A stretch of 64,000 nt of DNA from Pachyseris speciosa (lineage: Eukaryota; Cnidaria; Anthozoa; Scleractinia; Pachyseridae), in contig JAEMWC010000082.1 in NCBI GenBank assembly GCA_016490735.1, positions 1,550,001-1,614,000 of the forward strand. The letters are read 5' to 3'. The notes beneath the pieces are model-generated. The model worked only from the letters and a program-made list of their open reading frames with translations. It did no database searches and was not told where the DNA came from. A program made the translations under genes and the position numbers. This document shows positions 10,179-22,164 of the stretch, in pieces. The stretch's first letter is position 1, and each line of letters starts with the position of its first letter.

Positions 10179-10617
10179 AAAAGCCTATTCTGTTGTAGCA
10201 GAATCTGTTCTCTCAAAACGTGCACGTCACAATTTGACAAGTTTATTTACTACGAAAACACAAGTAACAGGATTCCTGTATCTCGAAGACGAGCGTGTGA
10301 ACCCAGTAGGATTTGTGTCAAATAGGTGGGCAAAAAAGGCGAAAAATACATCAGTAAAAATGTTCCAAGATCGTCAAGAATTCATTTGTATGTTAAAGGT
10401 GCCTTTGCTTTATTGCCATAGTTTAATCGATCGGAATAATAGAATGCGTATGATAGGGTGCTTGTGGTCAAAGCATGAACTGAGGCTAACAAAGGAGAAA
10501 TTGAAGTGGAAATTGAAAGAGGGACAATATCCCAAAATGGAACTGTACTTTAACATCAGTGTTTACAAGACTCAAAATCATAGGATAAATCATTGCCGCT
10601 TTATCCTTCCGCCATAA
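10054..10617 (+). CDS. Hypothetical ORF, 187 codons
   Basis: The longest unexplained open frame in the first 26 kb. The predicted protein is basic, with charged helical stretches in its second half (Lys- and Glu-rich around residues 145-170), no membrane segment and no motif that I can assign. It overlaps the upstream 9819 ORF, and a single-base shift near 10090-10170 would fuse the two into a protein of about 260 residues. It could be an exon, a remnant of an unknown element, or chance. Confidence 0.3.
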   Translation: MTAKQCYKALKLKLINGILLSLICAIPALNEPLRKEGTSPCKKAYSVVAESVLSKRARHNLTSLFTTKTQVTGFLYLEDERVNPVGFVSNRWAKKAKNTSVKMFQDRQEFICMLKVPLLYCHSLIDRNNRMRMIGCLWSKHELRLTKEKLKWKLKEGQYPKMELYFNISVYKTQNHRINHCRFILPP

Positions 10618-11364
10618 ATTTTGAAATCTCATATTTGCATTCACAACCCTTTGATCTTGGTTCTTATGTCAAATGACAAGTCAGGCCCAGCCAGGGGTTT
10701 TGGGTATACCTGTATCTAGGGCCATTTTAATTCAGGTACATGTATATGGTATTTTTATGTTATAAATTGGGTATAAAGTATCTGCTTCTTTCTGAATTTT
10801 AGGTATTCGGTATACAGCCATGAATTAAATGCTACATCCTGCAATCAGTTTCCCTGAGCTAAAAGCCATTATGGCTCTTGTTCTTTTAAAGTTTTAAGTA
10901 TAATTAAAATCAATTGAAGATGTTAGTGATAGCAGCCAAAAACCACTGGATGAATGACAACTTTTTGTCTTCTGCATTGAAAACAGTACACTAATTTGCA
11001 CATGTCAAAAGAAACTTGAAACCTTCTGACAACACATAATGCAAATCATTTCAGTTGACCTGAGATCGGGGTAAAATCACACCACAAGGAGGCCAAGATT
11101 TTAGTTTGTCATTGAGGACCATCAGCAAATCATCGCTAATCCAGGTGTTCATGAGAGACCACAAGAAACATGCTGATTGGCTCCAAAGGATATTCTATTG
11201 TTACTTACTTACATTCTGAAAGTCAAGATGATGGCAATAGTGACTACTTGCGCAAGCACAGTAGTCACAAAAATTCTCAATACCAATTTGCCACCTACTG
11301 GCATATAAATCCAATCTATACTCAGGATGCGTACACCTGTACATTGTCACATGAATCAAGTTTA

Positions 11365-11410
11365 ATGGCCCAGCTCTCCTGTGGCTCAACAGTGGAGCAT
11401 CTGCACTAGT
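11365..11410 (+). repeat. tRNA-like SINE head, degenerate copy
   Basis: The sequence reads TGTGGCTCAACAGTGGAGCA, close to a polymerase III A-box. It follows the same AATGGCCCAGCT phrase that precedes the better copy at 11.73 kb. No B-box is visible, because the copy runs into the ATT microsatellite. Confidence 0.35.
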
Positions 11411-11418
11411 AAGTAAAG

Positions 11419-11486
<68 letters not shown>
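11419..11486. repeat. (ATT)n microsatellite
   Basis: About 22 uninterrupted copies of ATT. It produces an artificial poly-Asn frame on the minus strand. Confidence 0.97.
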
Positions 11487-11487
<1 letters not shown>

Positions 11488-11727
11488 AGCAGCAAGTTCA
11501 GCTCCCTTTGCGAGAAATCTGACAATTATTTTTTTCAAAATATACATGCGACAGTATTGAATAATTAAATCTTTCATTCATTCACCAGGCTTAAAATCTA
11601 TCATCTCACTGTGTATAATTATTCCCATTATAAATTTGCCACCTACATGTACATGTATCAACACTTGAATCCTGGAATTATGCATGTGTACAGGTCTGTA
11701 TGTAGGACATTAATCATATCAATCTAG

Positions 11728-11815
11728 TTTAATGGCCCAGCTGCCACAAGTCTCTTGTAGCTCAGTGGTAGAACATGACAGAGCTAATAATCAGAAGGTC
11801 ACAGGTTTAATTTTT
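11728..11815 (+). repeat. tRNA-derived SINE-like fragment with A-box and B-box
   Basis: The fragment carries TGTAGCTCAGTGGTAGAACA, a good A-box, followed about 30 bases later by GGTCACAGGTTTAAT, a mutated B-box. The spacing fits a tRNA head. Related heads lie near 959 and 11375 on the same strand, so this is a dispersed family and not a tRNA gene. Confidence 0.5.
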
Positions 11816-11926
11816 GTTGCGAGAACTTGCAAAGTTGTTTGCAAGTATGTATGCATGCATATTTGAGTTAGTATCACATCTTCCAAACATCAATATAATT
11901 TACAGACAATGTTGTCACAACATTTT

Positions 11927-12014
11927 CCTGCTAGTATAGATCTCTGCTGGCGAGAAAGGAGAGAGACCTACGTTGGTGCCTCCTTTCTCGCCTCAAGAAA
12001 TCTCTGCTAGCAGG
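11927..12014. repeat. Imperfect foldback hairpin
   Basis: The outer arms CCTGCTAG and CTAGCAGG (11927-11934, 12007-12014) enclose the inner arms GGCGAGAAAGGA and TCCTTTCTCGCC (11949-11960, 11981-11992) with a loop of about 20 bases. It could be a tiny miniature transposon or a structured RNA; there is no coding role. Confidence 0.6.
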
Positions 12015-13759
12015 GAATCATAACATCAACATCAAAATGAAATACAATATCAAACACCAGTACAATATTGTTAATGTTGTCCTGGCATCAGATCCATTTA
12101 AAAAACTGATGTCAGCTCACCCTTACTGAGTAGTTTACCCCTTTTCTCTCACTGCCATATGCACTTTGATAGGTTTTTTAGGCTGTTGCCTGTTTGCAGA
12201 TAGGATGCAGATAAGATATACTGATATTGGTTTCCGCACAGCCCCATACAGTACAGTATGTGGTCCTTGGTCCAGATGAAAAAGACGTAAATGAGCATTT
12301 CTTTCCTTAGGCGCACTGCAGTGAGCTGAAATTTGTCCTTTAAGTGACCGTAACATTGTACTAACGTGTGACAAAACAACAGCTTCTGAGAGTTGTCGGA
12401 AATCCTGCATTATAAAAAATGGCCACTCCCTTTGAAGGCCCCTGGTCCGGCTAGCGGGTCCTTGGTCCGGCCACTTAGGACGCTTTGTAAACGCACTCAA
12501 ACTGTGCAAAAAAAGAAACGTTCCAAGTTCCATTTGATGGGTATCATTTAAACTTCAAACCTTAAATGAAACTTCTGAGTAAAGAGCTCTAGTTTCGTCC
12601 CATGAAGAAATGAAATTGCGCTTAATTTCAAGAGTGAAAAGAACTGATGATGCATGTGCAGAGTTGTTTTTTTGCTTGTTAACCCATTCCCGCCGCCGTT
12701 GTCATTGCGAAAGCTTGCTAATGGAACCAGTTGGTCGGAAATAAACTTACTTTTTACATTATAACTAAATAAATAAGTCGACAGAACAAAATTCACCCAC
12801 CTTGAATTTCCCGCCTTCACTATCACCAGGAAAGATTTGAGTCGAGGTTAAGAAGGCAAACATATCACTAAATACTCGGCAAGAGTCGTCTTTATTGAAA
12901 CCTCTTTTTCGCCCTGAAAATTACTTCACCAAGTAAAACCGGCCGGACCAAGGACCACATACTCTACGTTGATTAAGCTTAAGAGATTTGCATTTGTACA
13001 CATTTGTGACTCGAACTCTATTCATGCTCGCAGTTTTTTGGAACAGGAAAAGAGAGTGCTGCATGTCTTTACAAATGTACGCGGCTGTGCGGAAATCTTT
13101 CCGAAACATCCTCATATTCTAGCTTTGATTAAGCTTTAAAAATAAGATTTAATCTTACCTGACCGGCGCGCCATTTTCTTTCGGCTTTCACGCGTTCCTC
13201 CACGTTTCGTTGATACTCTTGACATATCCCCTCAGCATCATGAACGTTTTGGTGCAACATCATGAATATTTCTGATAAACCAATTGTTCATAGCAGGGAA
13301 GCATAACATCCTTTACACAGTTTTTCACCCAAACTTGAAGCTGTGTGCGCCATGCTGACGGATTTTTGGTCAAAGAGCGGCGACAAGACGCATGACAGTG
13401 GGTTCCAGACTCCCACAGTTCTGACGAAAACTCAGAAAATTTAAAAACCATGATCCATTTAGCACTGGAAATTTAGATCGGTGTCATCTCCGTCTACAAA
13501 ACCTTTTCGCTACTAAAGGAACGACTTTGTATAAATCGCTACTTATTCTAGTCAGATGTGCCAAATAGGAGGTACGTGGTTGGAATTCTCCATTTATCTT
13601 GACATGGGCCATTGACGGAAGATGTAAGCTGAAACTTAACGCGCTTAAGTCTGTTTTTCCTTGGCTATCAATAGAATATACACCAAACAAGACATTACCT
13701 GCCGTTTCAGTCATTTTCGGATTCAGAATCTTATTGGATGGTAAGTGATTTCAAAAATT

Positions 13760-16700
13760 ACTTAATGTCCCCACAACTCAGTGGTCACAACCAGTGTGTA
13801 AAATTCATGAAGTTGTGCCGCGCGCCGCTTTGAACAAACAGCGATTTTATTTTGATCACATAAAAAGTTTAGAAAAGTAAATTCCACGACAAAACTGACT
13901 TCGCTGTTGAAAAGGACTGTCAATGTCTCGCTTGAAGCCTTAACTTTATAAGCTTAAGTAACTTGGTATACAAAATAAAATAAGTTTCCAACTGAACTAT
14001 TTCCCTTTCATAAGCTTAAGCTGAATTAATTTGGCCGCTCGATTTGATTCCCTGTCATTCGGTTCTCCAACTTAAACACAGCCAATGCCCATGAAATCAC
14101 AATACCGGTAGCTCACCGCCTATAGAACGCAATAAACATCCATGACTTTCTTACTTAACAGACCGATCACATCATTTTTCTGCGGCTGTTTATCTATGAA
14201 TCGGTTCAGTGAACAAAGCTGGCAGTGAAACAATTGACTAAGATGCTCATAACATTTTTAAGCGTTTTGATCTCAAGCAAACTTTGTCTTTCACTCCTTC
14301 TCAGATCAAGTGTTGCGTAAGCTACCTGGTCTTAATTTTAACGTCTCTCTTCCTAAATGTAGAAAACATGAGTTTTACTTTAGAAGTGCATGATGAGCCG
14401 ATATGCGACGGTAATATTTTCAGTGCTTTTGATCGTTGAGTTGGTGAAGCTGTAGCTTATTTTGCGCCAAAGATCCATGGATAAGTCCTCCCACAAAGTG
14501 TGTAAACAAAAGCCGAACAAAAGTTTCATCGATCCTTTTAAGTTTTATTTTAAAGTATATATCGACTTGCTAAGAACATCTTTTCACCTCTGAGACAGGT
14601 AGTGAAAATAAATTTATAAAATTGAAATTGGTTCAACTGGGTGTCATTTTGGCTGTTCAATATGGCCGCCAAAATTCCATTCAGTTCCCGCCATTTCTTG
14701 TTCCAGTTTAAACTCGGCGAGGATCTAAAAAATGGAGATATTTTATTAACTGTTAGTGACTATAAATATCACAGAATGGAACTAATTGGACGATGTCTTG
14801 GTATGAGTCAGGTAACATCATCTCTTTTATCATTTTTGAACAACGGATTGGCAGCGTATCGCATCAGCTCGAGCGAAGCGAATGATTCATACGCAGTCTT
14901 TAAAATTCTTAAAATCTAAAGCGTTTAATTTTCCTAATTAATCCTTCTCGTGTGTTGTGTAACCTTCCTGGCTCTAAGTTTGACGGTTTTTTGTTCATTT
15001 TATAGTAAATTTGATATCTATGTTGATTTCTGTTCATTCCACCTTGAGCTTTTTAAAGTTTAACTCAGTGAAAAAAAAATCAATAAAAATCTGTTCTTAA
15101 AATTGGTTTCTATTAAGCTTAAACTTAAGCTTATATTAAGCTTAATCATTGCCTAAGGTTTATTTCTGGCCTTTCCGTTATTTGAGACTCCTAGGTGCTC
15201 TATTATCTGTTTGCATACTTTGAGTCCCCACAAAGCAAAATAAGTGTGTGTAAAAGGAGCACCAACTCATCACAGAAGCTGTTGAAGTAAAGCCGCGGCT
15301 ACACGAGCGATTTTTTGCTTGCGATGGTGATGCGATTTTTCAATTTGTCGCGTCACCAGCGCGCGATGATAATCGCAAGTGTAGCCACCCTTGAACGTCG
15401 CAAGAAAAAAATCGCGAGAAATTGAATGAGTTTAATTTTTCGCGATTCTTTTCTGCGATTTTTTGAGCTGTCGCATCACCTGTGCGAGGGTGGCTACACG
15501 GGTGATTTTCACTGCGCGCTGGTGACGCGACAATTTTAAAAAAATCGCATCACCATCGCAAGCAAAAAATCGCTCGTGTAGCCGCGGCTTTAAAGGTGAT
15601 TTCGATTTTTCCACAGCCAAGTCCCGCAAAGTGTGTAAACAAAGTTGTTTTTGTTCTTTTTTCTTTGGCTACTGAGTTGCTTTCGAAGGAAGAGTTAAAA
15701 GGTGTTTTTGTGTTTTAAAGTATTTTTTTAGTTTGCTCAAGGTATTTAGTAGCACAGAAACAGCCAGTGAAAACTGAAATTCATTGAATCGTTTAGGCAT
15801 GTTTACATGGCCGCGAACATTCCGTTTGGTTCCCGCCATTTTTTTGTTCGATTTAAAACTCAGTGAGTGTCCATTGAATCACAATAGTTTACAGACTGTT
15901 CACTGAAATAAACATCATAGAATGGAACTAAGCAGACAATTAATTTTTATTGTATGAGTTAGGTAGCATTATCTTTCTACGATTTTTGAGCGACGGATCT
16001 GGCAGTGAATCGCTTCAGCTCGAGCGAAGCAACTGATGCCAGTATTCAGTCTTAAAACGTCTTAAATTCTCAAGCGAATTTTACCTTATGACTCGTTGTC
16101 ATGTGTTGTGTAACCTTAACTGGGCTTTACTTTTATCGTCTTTTATTTAACTTTTACAGTGAACTCGTTGTTAATGCTATAATAATCCGGCTTAGCGGGT
16201 AATATTCAATTTGATATCTACGTTGCTTTCTGTTCGTTGCGTTTATTCAGAGCAAGAAATCACAATATTGAAAATCTGAGTGCCAACTGATTTCCCAACT
16301 TCTTAAAATTCTCTTTATTATAAACCCTTATGAACTTTAGGTGCATTTTTTTGTCTTTTGTGATAGCTGAGACTTTTTATCTGTCATGAATTTGGCTGAT
16401 CGTCCCCACAACCCAAAAACGATTTGTGTAAAGAAACATCAACACAGAATTCGTTGAGGTGAGTTTGACTTTCCACAGCGATAAGCGTCCCCACAAAGTG
16501 TGTAAGCAAAGTTGTTGTTTTTTTCTTTTTTATCATTAAGTCTTAAGTTGGGTTTTTAACTACAATTTGTTCGGTCTTCACGAGTTTCAAGGTATGTAGT
16601 TGTTTGCTCTGAATGTTTCTGTAGCACCAAAATACTCCATGAAAACGAAATTCAACGCGTTATCACATCTTTGCCGGGATAACTGGCTGCTCAATATGGC

Positions 16701-18115
16701 CGAGAATATTCCATTCGGTTCCCGCCATTTCTTGTTCCACTTAAAACTCGGCGAGTGTCCATTAAATCACATTAGTTTAGAGACTGTTAACTAAGATAAA
16801 CGTCATAGAATGGAAATAAGCGGGCAAAGCTTTGGGGGAGTTAGGTAACATCATCTTTCTGCTTATTTTGAGCCATGGATTTGGCAGTCAATCGCATCAG
16901 TACAAGCGAAGAGACGATGCGTATGCATTCATTCAGAAATTCTTCAAATCCCAAGTGAACTTGCCTACTTTTTTTATTCCTTACATGGGTATTTTAATCT
17001 TAGTTTATTTTTGTCGTCATTTGACATCTTCTACAAAGAAAAACGTTTTTAATATTAAGCAATTTCGCGCACAGTAAATTAGTTCTGAAAATCCGAGTTG
17101 AAACTAAGCCATCGTCTCAGTGATATGATTTAGTCTTCATCATGGTCCTTATCAGTTGTGGGTGCATATGTGGTCTTTAGTGATGTTTGACGCTTTTAGA
17201 TACTCAGCAATTTCACTTATCGCTTTTCTTTTAACGCTGAAGCGACGTAATACATTCGCGAAGCCAAAAGCTGTTACAGAACATTGCAGTGAAAATGAGT
17301 AGCTAAGAACTTGTGCTCACAAAGTGTGTAATTAAAACTTGAATGGAGCTTACATGGCTCAGACAGCGACTTCTCGTTGAGAGCTTAATCTATTTTCTTG
17401 GGGTTTCATGTAATTAGTAGTAGGCGTCTCTGACAAGTGCTTTTAGCACTGAATACGGAGAGGAAATTTAAAGATCAATTCTAATCAGTTTAGCTTAGTA
17501 GGTGACATAAAATAGGCTGTTGAATATGGCCGCGACGATTTCATATTTTCCCCGCCATTTATTCTTCCGACTGAGACTCGTCTAGGTTCCATATCACAAT
17601 GATTTAAAGTCTGTTAACGACAATAAACATCATATATAGGAACTAATTAGAAGAATAATTTTGTATAAAAGCTCGGTAAACTTATCAATGAGTGTGGTTT
17701 AGCGACGAAATCATATCAGATCGAGATAAAGAAACGACTGTTTTTCATTTGGTGTTTCATTTGTCCCATTAGTAAACAACCGTAAACTAATAGTACACAA
17801 AAATGGTTTCGCTGCGTAGCACTCGATTTAAATAATTCTAACTTGAACGTTTTAACAACCCTAAACTGTCTAATTGTCCCATCTATGGATGACACGATAC
17901 TGGCTGTTCAATATGGCCAACACCTAGATTCTATTCGGTTCCCGCCATTTCTTATTCCAACACGATTCGCTAAGTGTACACAAACTCGCACAATTTACAA
18001 GCAAAATGAACCACAACTAGTATATGAGAGGATTATTTCTCTACTAAAGGTAACATTATCAGTGAGTGATGGTTCGGCGATGAGTTGCTGCACAGTGAAC
18101 CAACGAAGCAAACGA
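13760..18115 (+). repeat. Degenerate tandem array, about 840-bp unit, four to five copies
   Basis: Two landmarks recur in the same order. CCCACAAAGTGTGTAA occurs in related forms near 13770, 14490, 15625, 16487 and 17315. ATATGGCCGC followed about 15-20 bases later by TTCCCGCCATTT occurs near 14660, 15807, 16693, 17527 and, with its first half altered, 17911. The units also share an ATAAACATCATAGAATGGAACTAA-like phrase. Spacing is 720 to 860 bases once the inserted 301-bp element at 15290-15590 is removed. Small ORFs such as 14641-14919 and 16600-16794 start at equivalent points in different units but do not stay open between units, so there is no sign of a maintained protein. The CCGCCATTT core resembles a YY1-type site, which is suggestive only. 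Confidence 0.65.
15290..15590. mobile_element. 301-bp foldback miniature transposon (MITE)
   Basis: The outer arms AAGCCGCGGCTACACGAGCG and its reverse complement lie at 15290 and 15590, and the inversion continues for more than 50 bases on each side. TA lies directly outside both ends. The interior repeats smaller blocks of the same GCGATTTTT and GTCGCGTCACC words, making the element almost wholly palindromic. It has no coding capacity. It interrupts one unit of the 840-bp tandem array and so is younger than the array. Confidence 0.8.
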
Positions 18116-18945
18116 CTCATCTTTGGTCCAACAATGTCAATGTCATAAAACTATTCAAAGCCTAGTCGGATTCCGCCTAGTCGTCAAAGCACACCACAAC
18201 GCTACACTACTCTTTCACCAACCCTTCCTTCTCCTCAGTACTGAGAGGAATTGATTGCATTTTTTTTCTCGTTTTAACAGGCTTTAACAAGAAACGCCAC
18301 TCTTCAGCGTGCAGGCGAGCCTAGGAACTCAACTCAGAAACCTTTTACGCGGAGATACCTCTTGAAATGTTGGACAACTATCAGAGATTTGGCCATGATA
18401 GCCTTACATGTGCTCCAGCTCATTCCAAAATAACTTCTTGTTTACGTCAACAACCTCTTCCTCGTGGAAAATGTTCGAGAGACTATCTGGGTCAAAAAGA
18501 AATTCCTTTGTCTCATAACCCTAATTATTCACGAGAAGACAAAGAAATTTCATTTTGACCTACGTTCAATTAAAAATAACCTGTGATCATATTTAACCGA
18601 CTGTAACATACATACTACTTCTTGCAAGGTCTTCAATGAAATCACTAAACTGTGCTTTGTTACCAATGCATTAAACAATAAAACAATTATCCGGCTCAAG
18701 CTTGCAGAATACCCTGGCATCATTTTAGCCAACTCCGCTTATAGCCTCGTCTGCTAAATATCTCCCAATGCAATGCAGCTGTTGACTAGCAAGCAATTAC
18801 TTTTCTGAGATTAATGACATTCTGAACATGCTTCGCAGCATGGATTCTCAGCGTCTGATGCTGCCGGTGTGCGCAGCTAAGGCAATTTCGAGGATGGAGG
18901 TATCAACCATTTCAGTTTATGCATGTTTTGTAAGAACAAAATATA
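18116..18945. other. Spacer, nothing recognised
   Basis: Sequence between the tandem array and the next miniature transposon. Only two short ORFs (18367-18558 plus, 18550-18732 minus) are present, with no domain signal. Confidence 0.4.
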
Positions 18946-20019
18946 CCATAAAAGCTTTATTAAGCCCCCGGGGGGGGGGGCTTATTTAATTTCAGGCCTC
19001 ATTGACGGGGGCTTATCAGAGAGGGGGGGGGGGGCTTATTTGAAATGTCAAACATGCCGTTTTCGTCTTATAATAGTTTCTGTACCAAACTCAAACAACT
19101 GCAGTGAAACTTGATTGTTTAATAAAGAGCAACACTGAACAGTATTATGTGTTTGAGTGTATATTGTTTTGGCTAAAGGCTGGTTTACACAGTGACATAA
19201 GCATAGGCATAAGCATAAGCAGTGTAAACCGGGGGTGACATAAGCATAAGCATAAGCATAAGAAAAAGGAATCTTTTCCATTTATCTTATGCTTATGCTT
19301 ATGCTTATGCTTATGCTTATGTTGCGTTAACCAGTGTGTAAACCGGGGCTGCATAAGCATAAGCACAAGGAAACAGATGTTTTTTTTTTGCGCTCGGAAA
19401 TTTAAGTTAATAGCGTCCAATTTAAAATGTTTTCTTTCCCTTTAGATCTAAACGGAACTAGCAATCATGATTAGTGAGAATAAATCAAATTCTCGGTCCG
19501 CTAACTGCAATTCTCGAACCAGATTATGAAATTCTCCCTTTTCATTTCTCCTTCGGAAAATATCTCTCACCCAACAGAACCTCTGTCTGTCTTGACGCTC
19601 CCTTTCTCGTCGCCGTCGTCTTCGTAGTAGCTTCAGGAGAAGACGTTGGAAATATAAAACCGCGACATGATTCTGGAGCTCACTGCGCTTGCGTATGTCA
19701 CTTTTCTTATGCTTATGTAACATGTGTAAACATCGTTATGCTTATGCTTATGCTTATGCTTATGTCACTGTGTAAAACCAGCCTTAAAAGTAAACCAACT
19801 GGGGTGCATGAAGTGAATTTCGTAAGAGGGAATAGGTGGGGCCAAGAGGCATAATAATAATATTATGCCTCTTGGTGGGGCTCATTACAAAATCTCATGT
19901 TCCAAAAGGGGTGGAGTTATTAGAGATGGGGGGGGCTTATTGCTAAAAACGACTTCCAAACGGGGGGCTTATTGGAGAGGGGGGTTAATAGGGAGGGGGG
20001 CTTAATAGAGCTTTTACGG
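18946..20019. mobile_element. TA-flanked MITE with polyG/CTTATT arms
   Basis: The left end reads CCATAAAAGCTTTATTAAGC and the right end on the minus strand reads CCGTAAAAGCTCTATTAAGC, with TA outside both (18944-18945 and 20020-20021). Each arm continues into runs of G followed by CTTATT. A perfect small palindrome, GCCAAGAGGCATAATA and its complement, lies near 19841-19875. No transposase is present. A second miniature element is nested at 19176-19785. Confidence 0.7.
19176..19785. mobile_element. Nested MITE with (CTTATG)n-rich inverted arms
   Basis: The arms AAGGCTGGTTTACACAGTGA and the reverse complement of CACTGTGTAAAACCAGCCTT bound a roughly 610-bp segment. The arms run into CATAAG/CTTATG hexamer repeats. 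Two further internal copies of the CAGTGTAAACCGGGG phrase lie near 19220 and 19330. There is no gene; the ORFs across it read the hexamer (for example poly His-Lys). Confidence 0.7.
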
Positions 20020-20021
20020 TA

Positions 20022-21859
20022 ATCAAACTCTTTATTCTTATAGTTCCAGATGCATTAGCTAATATCAATGTTGCTGGTTTGGAAAAGACGTTTAGGGAAA
20101 TTGTTACAGACTGTTCTAATATATGCAATTTTTCTTATTGTAAGGCAGGCAAGAAAACGCTCATAAATTCTGAAGACGTAATTCAACTTGCCTCGGTGGT
20201 TATGATGGGTTGTGGGCAATAAAATTATAGAGAAATTTGCGGCCAAATGATGCGTTAAGTGAGGCCCTACCAAAGCTATTAGGTTCTTCTGTTTTGATTT
20301 GACATAATATAACGTCTTAGAATGCTCAGAGTATGTAAACTATTCTTTCGAGTTCTTGGCAGACTTGTGAAATGGGTTTCTGCCTTTATTCTCTATAATA
20401 TTGCCATTTTTCGTACATTTTGTACCAAGCTTTTCTTTGAACAAGGCACAGATCATTGCCCAGTTGCACGTCTTGATCGGCCCTTTATATTATTTCAGAA
20501 AGGTGGCTTACCTAACGTATATACAGTCAATTGGTTAAATTGGCTTGATGTTTGTTACAGCCTCCTCACTGGTCATTAATTTTGTTTATTTAGGCAAAAA
20601 TAGCCTCGACTGGTTTCCTATTTTTTAAGGCAGCGATGAAATGTCAACCAGAGTAGATGTTTAGCTTTTGAGACCGATGAAAGGAAACAACTGCCTCCTT
20701 TCCCACTTACCATATTTATACTCGGGCGGTATCTTCTCTTATCCCCTCCGTGTAGACACACGAAATACGGTGGTAAAACTTTCAATAGCTTATAGAAGAC
20801 ATCAATGATTCGATCCCTTCATATAAAACTATTTTAGATCCTTTTTTCCAGGGTGTACAGAAATTAAGATTGAAAGGAAGCTCACCTGTCCTTGAAGTAT
20901 AACTAAGCCCAGGAGACCGTACGTAGAGCATGAAAAATAATCCGAGTATGTTCATTGTGCCAGAATATTTAGGTGAGAAATGCCAAAATTAAGTTGGGAA
21001 AAGAATAGTACTTCGATAAGAACTATACCATCATCAGACTAAAATATGCATACAAGGAAGATAACAAAAAGGAATACCCAAGGAAAAAGTCACATAGCCA
21101 ATGTGCTTGGCGTTTAATATAATATGCCTCTTTTGTATGGGAGAAGATTCCAGTTGTGGTCGCAGTTGCGAACTAATTGTGTGACACATTGTTTTTTTAC
21201 AAGAAAGACAAGGAGCAGTTGACCGTTGTCAGAATTAAAGTAAATTAAAGTACGTGAGAAGGACCGCATTACGTTGACCAAAGAGACCTAAAAATGTTAT
21301 TTTACCCATAACGATAAATGATTTTCCGTCCGTCCAGTCGGTCGTTTTAACACACCTGGTTAAACTGCGGGGGAAAGATAAAAGGATGCAATTGACCATT
21401 GCTGTTGACATAGCTGAGTTCGCATCTGTCATAATCTATAACAGTTTTGATCTTCACGCGCAAACTAAATGTTATCATTTTTCATTGTTTGGCCTCGCGA
21501 ATGAAGAGGGGTAGTAGATCTATTTCTACTACCAGCACGCTTGTCTTGGTGATTCAATCTTCACCTCTCCTCTTCTCCACTGGCTGTACGGGCGTCCTCG
21601 AGGGGAGAGGTGACTGGGCTGATAGTTCCGCTAGAACCCATAGTCTTTCTGCTTGCTCTGCCCAATGGCGATGGCCAGTACGTTACGTTGTGAGGGCTAC
21701 ACGATGATCGGCGGATAGCTCCTCCTATAACACTACTTTGGGGTGGGGGAGGGGGAGCGATGATCATCGTATCCATCCTGGAGACATGTCCCGCCAGTAG
21801 TAAGGGGGGCCAGTTCCGTCCACAAAGGGATGCCGCCACCGAAAACAAAGGGAAAAATG
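20022..21859. other. Spacer, no recognised gene
   Basis: There are short ORFs only (20055-20273 minus, 20322-20579 plus, 21447-21707 plus), with no domain. The last 400 bases are GC-richer and adjoin the remnant 3-prime LTR of the Pao/BEL element, so part may belong to that LTR. Confidence 0.4.
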
Positions 21860-21940
21860 TCTCTTCCCGACTACATAGCAAAAACCTCCTTACTGTTATC
21901 ATAAGCAATTATATATCCGTTTTATCGTTTGACATCTGTC
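21860..21940 (-). repeat. Remnant LTR, downstream copy
   Basis: An 81-base segment matching 26017-26096, including CTTCCCGACTACATAGCAAA at one side and TTTGACATCTGTC or a close variant at the other. Similarity stops abruptly beyond both sides. Confidence 0.6.
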
Positions 21941-22164
21941 ATGCGGTTACACATTCTTGGGTGAAAATCAATGATAAGCAACAACAAAAAGACCGATTTC
22001 CGACACTCTCCCCCCATATAACTCCCTCAAAGGTATATGTCCTAAAGAAAATCACTAAATGCCATTGAAACTATTGTCTCCGCAAAACGCTTGATTGAAA
22101 AAACTGATTTGAATCTTCTCATGAAATTAATATTGTCAATGTCCAACTTAAGAAACAACAATCT

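Larger units (their letters stand above)
10618..13750. other. Spacer with microsatellite, SINE-like heads and small hairpins
   Basis: No gene is identified. The minus-strand ORF at 12135-12533 (132 codons) and smaller ones show no domain. A pair of inverted GTATGTGGTCCTTGGTCC phrases lies at about 12256 and 12944, with two more CTTGGTCCGG phrases between them, pointing to a decayed foldback element of about 0.7 kb. The separately listed repeats cover the rest of what can be named. Confidence 0.4.

Noticed and set aside
11386..11577. Poly-Asn ORF on minus
   Set aside because: Translation of the ATT microsatellite.
19048..19420. His-Lys and Cys-Leu repeat ORFs
   Set aside because: Translation of the CTTATG/CATAAG hexamers of the nested MITE arms.
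20055..20579. Short ORFs with hydrophobic segments as host genes
   Set aside because: No domain, no splice context and lengths expected by chance in AT-rich sequence.
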